Part shown: positions 59,131 to 64,000 of the stretch, piece by piece
How positions within the stretch are numbered: position 1 is the stretch's first letter
Layout of the letters: each line of letters begins with the position of its first letter
Source: Dermatemys mawii
Taxonomy: Eukaryota > Chordata > Testudines > Dermatemydidae
Assembly (NCBI GenBank): GCA_007922305.1
Contig: ML677455.1
Span: forward strand, 889,021 to 953,020
DNA length: 64,000 nucleotides
Reading direction: 5' to 3'
Position numbers and translations under genes: made by a program
Notes under the pieces: model-generated
Seen by the model: only the letters and a program-made list of their open reading frames with translations
Told to the model about the DNA's origin: nothing
Databases searched by the model: none

Positions 59131-59789
59131 GTTCTCTGTACACAGTTGAATTTTTCAGCATCCTAGAATGGAATTTGCTGGTTCTGGAAAAGTTTACTTG
59201 TACGAAACAACATAAAGTTGACCAGTGTTTTCTAGGTTTGGTGACCTTTTATCCATCATGCTAACTCAGATAGCCAGGCTGCCAAACCACACAATTTATT
59301 ATTCTTTGTACCTTATTGTCCCACGACATCATAATAATGAGGTTTGTTCTGTGTTCCCTGGATGTGCTACCCACCAATAGCATTCTTCCCATAATCATGT
59401 GGTTGTTAACAATACCTTGATTATGTTCAAGGAATGCCTCTTTATAATACATCTTTTCCCCCCTTGTTGTCTTCAGCTATTGCTCTCTCCAATAATTACA
59501 AAAAATAGTATTGACATCATTTTCAACCATGGATATTGCTGACTATTTAGTCTCATTTTTCCAGTGCAGTTTTTGTATCAACATGGAAATGAGTTGTAGG
59601 AGTTTAAAGCTCTCTTTTGGAATCCTTGAAAACAGGAGTAAATAATTAAGGGTGAGATTTTCAAAGATAAATTAGAGGCTCGACTTCTATTTGTGCCTTT
59701 GACAATCTCCCCCTTCTGCAACACAGTGGTGAAAGGATAACAATGAACCACACAACTTTTCTGAATCTATTCATTATTATTTTAAATAG

Positions 59790-59924
59790 ATTTTTAGCAG
59801 CCGCAACCTGGAATTCCGAAATTTCCAGATCTATGCTTGCAAAGATTTTGGAATTGACATCGTAGAAAGCCTTGGAAACACCTCTGTAGTTCACAGCTTA
59901 TTACTTGGACATCTTGGTCAAAAG
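59790..59924 (+). CDS. PKHD1: PKHD1 exon J: beta-helix segment
   Basis: 135 bp, exactly 45 codons, phase 0 in and out. The acceptor is attattttaaatag|ATTT, with an A-interrupted pyrimidine tract, and the donor AAAAG|gtaaga is strong. The product is [19 protein letters not shown] then [18 protein letters not shown] and LLGHLGQK. The S-x-N-L-x-x-x-N-F-x-x-Y-x-C-x-D-F-G-I-D block and L-L-L-G-H are fibrocystin-type, with one sequon (NTS). The antisense frame at 59661-59894 is a shadow. Being symmetric, this exon could be skipped without a frameshift. Confidence 0.95.
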
Positions 59925-60419
59925 GTAAGAACTCCAATAGCTGTTTTCATTCTGTTTCTTCAACCCAGACTTTTGTAAAAAGGTCCTTCTCAGAGACTAG
60001 CATCAGATCCAATAGAAGGAAATACAAAAGCCAGCTTCTCCAGAAGAGATTTAGCTGTTTTCTCAGTGCCAGCTTCCTTAAGCTCTGAGCTTTGAGAAAC
60101 CTCCACATCTTGAATTATAAGGGCCTATGTTTCTTCCATTCCACCCGAGAAATAGTACTCCAGCAACACAATGCCCCTAACACCATGCCAGGGCAGTGAT
60201 TTGGTACTGAGTGAGAGGGAAGTGGGCCAGCAACATTACCCTTCCGAGTCAGTGGCTTCATAATATTAACTGCCTTTATTTTAGAATGGTAGTAGAGAGA
60301 AGTACAATAAGGTTATAAAAACTGGATCTAATGCCACTTTTCACATACCATGTTCTACAGGCTTTATTGTATATCCAAGTACAAGCTCTGTCCAGACACA
60401 AAAACTAAAACTGAGCCAG

Positions 60420-60850
60420 GGCCAGAATTTCCATTCTGTGGGAAAGTCCAGGTTTTTTTTAAATTCAATTTGAAGTGAAAAGCTGAAATTTCCCATGGAA
60501 AAAAATTCAGAAGAGTGTTTTTTTGAGAGCATTGAAACATTTCATTTGATATTTGTTTAAATTCTTCAACATGTTATATCCACATCATGTTAAATATTAT
60601 ATCAAAATTAATATTATAATAGAGTGTAACAGACTAAACCACAGGAATTGAAATTACACTTTTGAAATGAAACATTTAACAATATCAAAAATGATTGATT
60701 TTGACACTGCTAAAATGAAATATTTTGATTTTTTTCCATAATTTTTTTGGTCAAAAATTGACACATTCTTATGAAATATTTAGATTTAAACTAAACTTAG
60801 TTGTTGGTGGAAAACTGTCCTGTTGAGAATATTTTGACCAGCTCTAACAA
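60420..60850. repeat. AT-rich foldback-like repeat with GACCAGCTCT end
   Basis: Recurrent ttgaaacatttcatttga, gaaatgaaacatttaac, gaaatattttgattttt words; it closes gaatattttgaccagctcta, the characteristic end of a repeat I recognise from turtles. Confidence 0.55.
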
Positions 60851-60914
60851 TCATTAGTTTTAACCTTTTACAAAAATGCCCAGCCAGTGTATAACCAAGT
60901 ATCACTGAAAAATT

Positions 60915-61110
60915 TAGTCTAGTGGCCCGAGCACAAGTCTGGGAGTCAGGTACAAAATTCCAACCCTGACACTGATACCCGCTGTGATCTTTTGGGCAAT
61001 ATTTTTAATCTTTCTATCCTGATTTCTCGATCTGTAAAACAGTGTTTCACATTGGGGAAATTAAGAATTAAGTCATTTTCGAAGCTGAAAAATACGATCA
61101 AGTGGTAATT
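60915..61110 (+). mobile_element. MIR-like CORE-SINE
   Basis: Gtggcccgagcacaagtctg, gggagtcaggtacaaaattc, gatcttttgggcaatatttt, gatttctcgatctgtaaaac. Confidence 0.7.
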
Positions 61111-62981
61111 GTTATTATTTATGACAGTGAATTGACTCTTCCCCCACTATGTGCTTGGGTAGCATCTTGCTTAGGAAGGTCTCAGTCTGGACTGAGTCTT
61201 CTGGGTGGTACTGGAATGCAAACCGTTTAATTAATAATAGACTCTTAGCAACGCTGCCCACAGCTTTCTTTTTCATATTTTTCTGCTATGGTTTCTAATG
61301 CAGCTTACTGAATTGCTTGGGGTACGTTGCCAATCTGATTGGCTGATGGATATAGTTTTTTAAAGGGCTAATTTATAAGCCTGGGGAAGACAGAATTTTA
61401 ATGTAATTGATTGATCCATAAGGAGTACAGATCTCAAATAAAGCTACGGCCCCAAATAACTAATCTTCCAGTGTGCTAGCTGCACCGTGAATTGCTCTCA
61501 GACTTGAAGGGATGGCTCTCTTTGTTTGTGTTGTTACAGGATCCCTGGGAGAACTCCAGCGCTTTACTTGTTAAGAGATGTAGAGGCGCTCAGCTGTGCG
61601 TTGTTCCTCACTGCCCCCCCAGGGTGTGATTATCTTTGATTATCTCAGGATAACAGTTGCCTTGTCATAATCTACATCTTAATTTATGTAATTCTCCCTT
61701 TAATAATGATGCCTCTTTAACACCAATTAAAACTTTGTGACATGAATTTAATAGGAACATTGAATATTCTGCTCTGCCAGCTGTTTTGTTTTTTTTAAAA
61801 GAGGCCTTACAAGCAGATTATTTTTTTTGGAAATATTAGCAAAATTGAAATTGGGTCTTCAGTCCTTTTTAGTGCTTTAGTATCTGGGCCTGATCAAAAG
61901 CTGACTGAAGTCAATAAAAAGGCTCCTGTTAACTTCAGTGGGCTTTGGATCAGAGCCTTTGCTTCTTTCAGTGAGTGAACCGGATACATATGCATTGCAT
62001 GTAAAAGAGCATTAACTTCTGATAAAACAGATTGTCCAAGGCAGATGATGCATGTTTCGGAAGGAAGAAAGAGTGAAACAGTCTTCTAAAAATCTTTGAT
62101 GGGTGAAAAAACATTAAGGAAGGAAGCAGCTTGTGCAATGTGAAGCAAAGGGATATAATTAGGGGGGATGGGATGGACAGGAATAAAGAAAAAAATGTAG
62201 GTAGGAAAAAACATTCTAAGATTTAAATCTGTCTGGTCTATGGAACCCCACGTTGAGGCATTAGCTCTGTACTGACTTGGAACCAAGTTCTTCACCTAGA
62301 GAATCTCCAACTTCCCTCAAGGGAAATGGCAAAGCCATGTCTCTTAAAGGGACAATGCCATCTTTAATGGTATTAAACCAGCTAATTAACAAAATCCCGT
62401 TGCTGATAAAGTACCTTTAAATTGCATTTTTGATTCATGTGTTTCAAGTTCCTTGATAATGTTTATGTAGAGCTTTGGTTGTGTTTTCCTGCTGACGAGG
62501 GTCTTTTCAGGATAGTGGGTGGGGTCATGCCAGCTCCTCTTCCACTTTCCCCACCATTTTTGTGCATACAATTGCTCCCAGCAGCAGCGCATGGACTGGC
62601 GGATGGGAAAAGCCAGTCCTATATCTCCTTTTGCTGTGTCCTGGAAGAGCTACTGTCATCTTGTTTCTGTCCACTTTCTCTTTCTGGTTGTGTTTTTTGC
62701 TTCTTTGCCTATGGGTTTTTTTTTCACCTTTATCTTTTCTTCTTTCTCCATATTTATTTGCTTTCTGATTTCCCATCCTTTGTGTGCTTTCAAGTTTTGT
62801 TGTGAATACATTGGACAGCCTGGACCAGATCCTCAAATGGTGTAAATTGGTCCCAGTTTTGTGGACTTCAAAGGAGCTATGTCAATTTGCAGCAGCTGAG
62901 GCTCTGGACCCTGGGCCTCTTTCACTCGGGAGACCCAAACGCTGATGTCTTTGGCTGTGCTTTTTACCTTTCATCTTGCAG

Positions 62982-63117
62982 GACAGTAGCTGTATGTCAG
63001 CAGGGCTGAAAACTCCCCAAAGGCGCGAACTGCTGGTTTCCAATACAACTTTCCTGAACTTTGATATTAGCACATGCACTGCAATCAGCACCTGTTCTGG
63101 CTGTTACCCAGGCCAAG
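62982..63117 (+). CDS. PKHD1: PKHD1 exon K: beta-helix segment, GC donor
   Basis: 136 bp, phase 0 in and phase 1 out. The acceptor is cctttcatcttgcag|GACA. The product is DSSCMSAGLKTPQRRELLV, then SNTTFLNFDISTCTAIST and CSGCYPGQ plus one base. C-M-S-x-G-x-K-T-P-x-R and L-x-V-S-N-T-T-F-x-N-F-D match mammalian fibrocystin; there is one sequon (NTT) and a paired-cysteine tail. The donor reads CCAAG|gcaagt, the standard form of a GC-AG intron, and leaves the phase needed for the glycine that follows in mammals. The only nearby GT (63122) gives a poor site. The antisense frame 62882-63091 is a shadow. Confidence 0.92.
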
Positions 63118-64000
63118 GCAAGTTACGTTTACACTGATGCACTGACATAACAAAGTCTGAAAAATCCTTGAGCTCTGTAAATTTTAGTATTGCCCATGTG
63201 ATTTTGTTTCCTTCCCCAAAGGGCATCACTAGCATTTGCTACCTGTATCCTGGAGAAAGGATGATCCATTGACTAGGGCACTACCTTCGGACTCAGGAGA
63301 CTGGGTTTGATTCCTTGTGTTTCCCTGTCTTGGAGTCGTGTTGTGAGGATAAACTCATTAAAGATTTTCAGATGCTGTGGGAAGGAGGGTCATAGACAAA
63401 CTTAATGTAGTTGTCCTGCAAATCAACACATCTTCCTCATGCTAATTTCTACTACTCTGAAGCATGTCTTATGTGGCTCTGCTAATGTGGGCCAGATCTG
63501 GGCCATAATTTTAGGTGGGAGCATTATAATTCCACCCCTGGGACACACATATGTTCATTAGTCCTCAGTGTTTCGATTTCACTGGTGGGCTGACGCCTGG
63601 GTATCTCCTTACAGCCTTTTTGCTGCTTTGCCAGCCCCGTACTGCAGTTTTATCACACATATCTGGGGCTATGCGTGCAGAAGATGCACATGGATTCTCT
63701 ACCTGGAAAAGCCAAGCTGTTAAAATGACAACCATGAATGCTGCATAGATTTGAGATTAAGATTTTTTTTTCCCAATCATGATTTAATTTTCCTATTTCT
63801 CTGAGTTTGGGACAATTATTCAGAAGCCCCACTGGGACACAGAGAGAGGGATTAACACATTCATTTGTTAATATTCCTTTTTCAGGGGGGTGATACTTCA
63901 ACATAGTGGTATGTTCTGTAATGATTACAACACCTCCTCATCGAATTCCAATTAGGTTGTACCTCAGGCCACCCTAAATCTTAGGTGAATTTGCCTGAGA
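63118..64000 (+). other. intron downstream of exon K (5' part)
   Basis: Begins with the GC donor gcaagt. A MIR-like fragment lies at about 63262-63400 (+). 63400-64000 shows nothing recognisable; no further PKHD1 exon is visible before the window ends. Confidence 0.6.
63262..63400 (+). mobile_element. MIR-like CORE-SINE fragment
   Basis: Gactagggcactaccttcgg, actcaggagactgggtttga, gttgtgaggataaactcatt. Confidence 0.6.

Larger units (their letters stand above)
58442..59789 (+). other. intron I-J (1.3 kb)
   Basis: Starts with about 100 bp of unique sequence, then a CR1 fragment with a nested MITE to about 59130; the remainder is AT-rich unique sequence. Confidence 0.6.
59925..62981 (+). other. 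intron J-K (3.1 kb)
   Basis: Holds an AT-rich repeat (60420-60850) and a MIR-like SINE (60915-61110). 59925-60420 and 61110-62981 are unique. The open frames at 62437-62845 on both strands are a long T-rich tract (ttttcttcttt) without recognisable product. Confidence 0.55.
4542..63117 (+). other. PKHD1: PKHD1 gene, internal part (11 exons, 10 complete introns)
   Basis: Eleven exons on the + strand form one open frame of 1,681 nt with consistent phases (0-1, 1-1, 1-2, 2-1, 1-1, 1-1, 1-0, 0-2, 2-0, 0-0, 0-1). All have AG acceptors; ten have GT donors and the last a GC donor. The product matches what I know of vertebrate fibrocystin: G8 domain, then a cysteine-poor beta-helix region with runs such as [18 protein letters not shown] and ELLVSNTTF. 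Fibrocystin is a receptor-like ciliary and apical membrane protein of renal and biliary epithelia; its loss in people causes autosomal recessive polycystic kidney disease. I chose PKHD1 over the paralogue PKHD1L1 because the G8 exons read like fibrocystin ([32 protein letters not shown]). Exons 5' and 3' of this set lie outside the window; none was recognised in 1-4541. Confidence 0.93.

Noticed and set aside
62437..62845. 122- and 108-codon frames on + and 103 codons on -
   Set aside because: Driven by a T/C-rich tract; F- and L-rich on one strand and K-rich on the other, with no splice sites in the PKHD1 phase.
1..64000. CRISPR arrays, operons, phage or bacterial systems
   Set aside because: The window is an intron-rich vertebrate gene; no direct-repeat arrays with spacers and no compact gene clusters exist.

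Overview
The window is vertebrate nuclear DNA, most likely from a turtle. It holds part of one protein-coding gene on the + strand, PKHD1 (fibrocystin/polyductin), spread over eleven short exons between 4542 and 63117. The exons sum to 1,681 nt (560 codons plus one base), join without a single phase conflict, and contain no stop codon. They encode the end of the linker before the first G8 domain, the G8 domain itself, and the following parallel-beta-helix (PbH1-type) ectodomain. The gene starts before and ends after this window. No other cellular gene, RNA gene or CRISPR array could be supported.

The turtle assignment rests on the repeats. There are two tRNA-derived SINEs whose 3' tail is the 3' end of a CR1 LINE (36117-36306 + and 25871-26054 -), the arrangement known from the tortoise Pol III/SINE. 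There are also many CR1 LINE fragments from at least three subfamilies, MIR-like CORE-SINEs, several foldback/MITE families of a kind I recognise from turtle and crocodilian sequence, and solo-LTR-like blocks.

Layout. 1-4541 is the upstream intron: a decayed CR1 with a 680-bp insertion, then unique sequence and a MIR. Exon 4542-4698 is followed by a 13.5-kb intron (GC-rich block, MITEs, microsatellite, CR1 with nested insertion). Exon 18208-18420 is followed by a 23.7-kb intron carrying most of the mobile elements (SINEs, CR1, foldbacks, an LTR-like block, a hAT MITE with perfect target duplications). From 42089 the exons are closely spaced (introns of 1.3-3.7 kb): 42089-42296, 44313-44470, 47105-47299, 50405-50530, 52954-53087, 56819-56931, 58336-58441, 59790-59924 and 62982-63117. 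The last exon ends at a GC rather than a GT donor.

Family knowledge: PKHD1 encodes a very large single-pass ciliary/apical membrane protein of kidney and bile-duct epithelium. The segment here lies entirely in its extracellular part. Comparisons with the human protein were made from memory, not by alignment.
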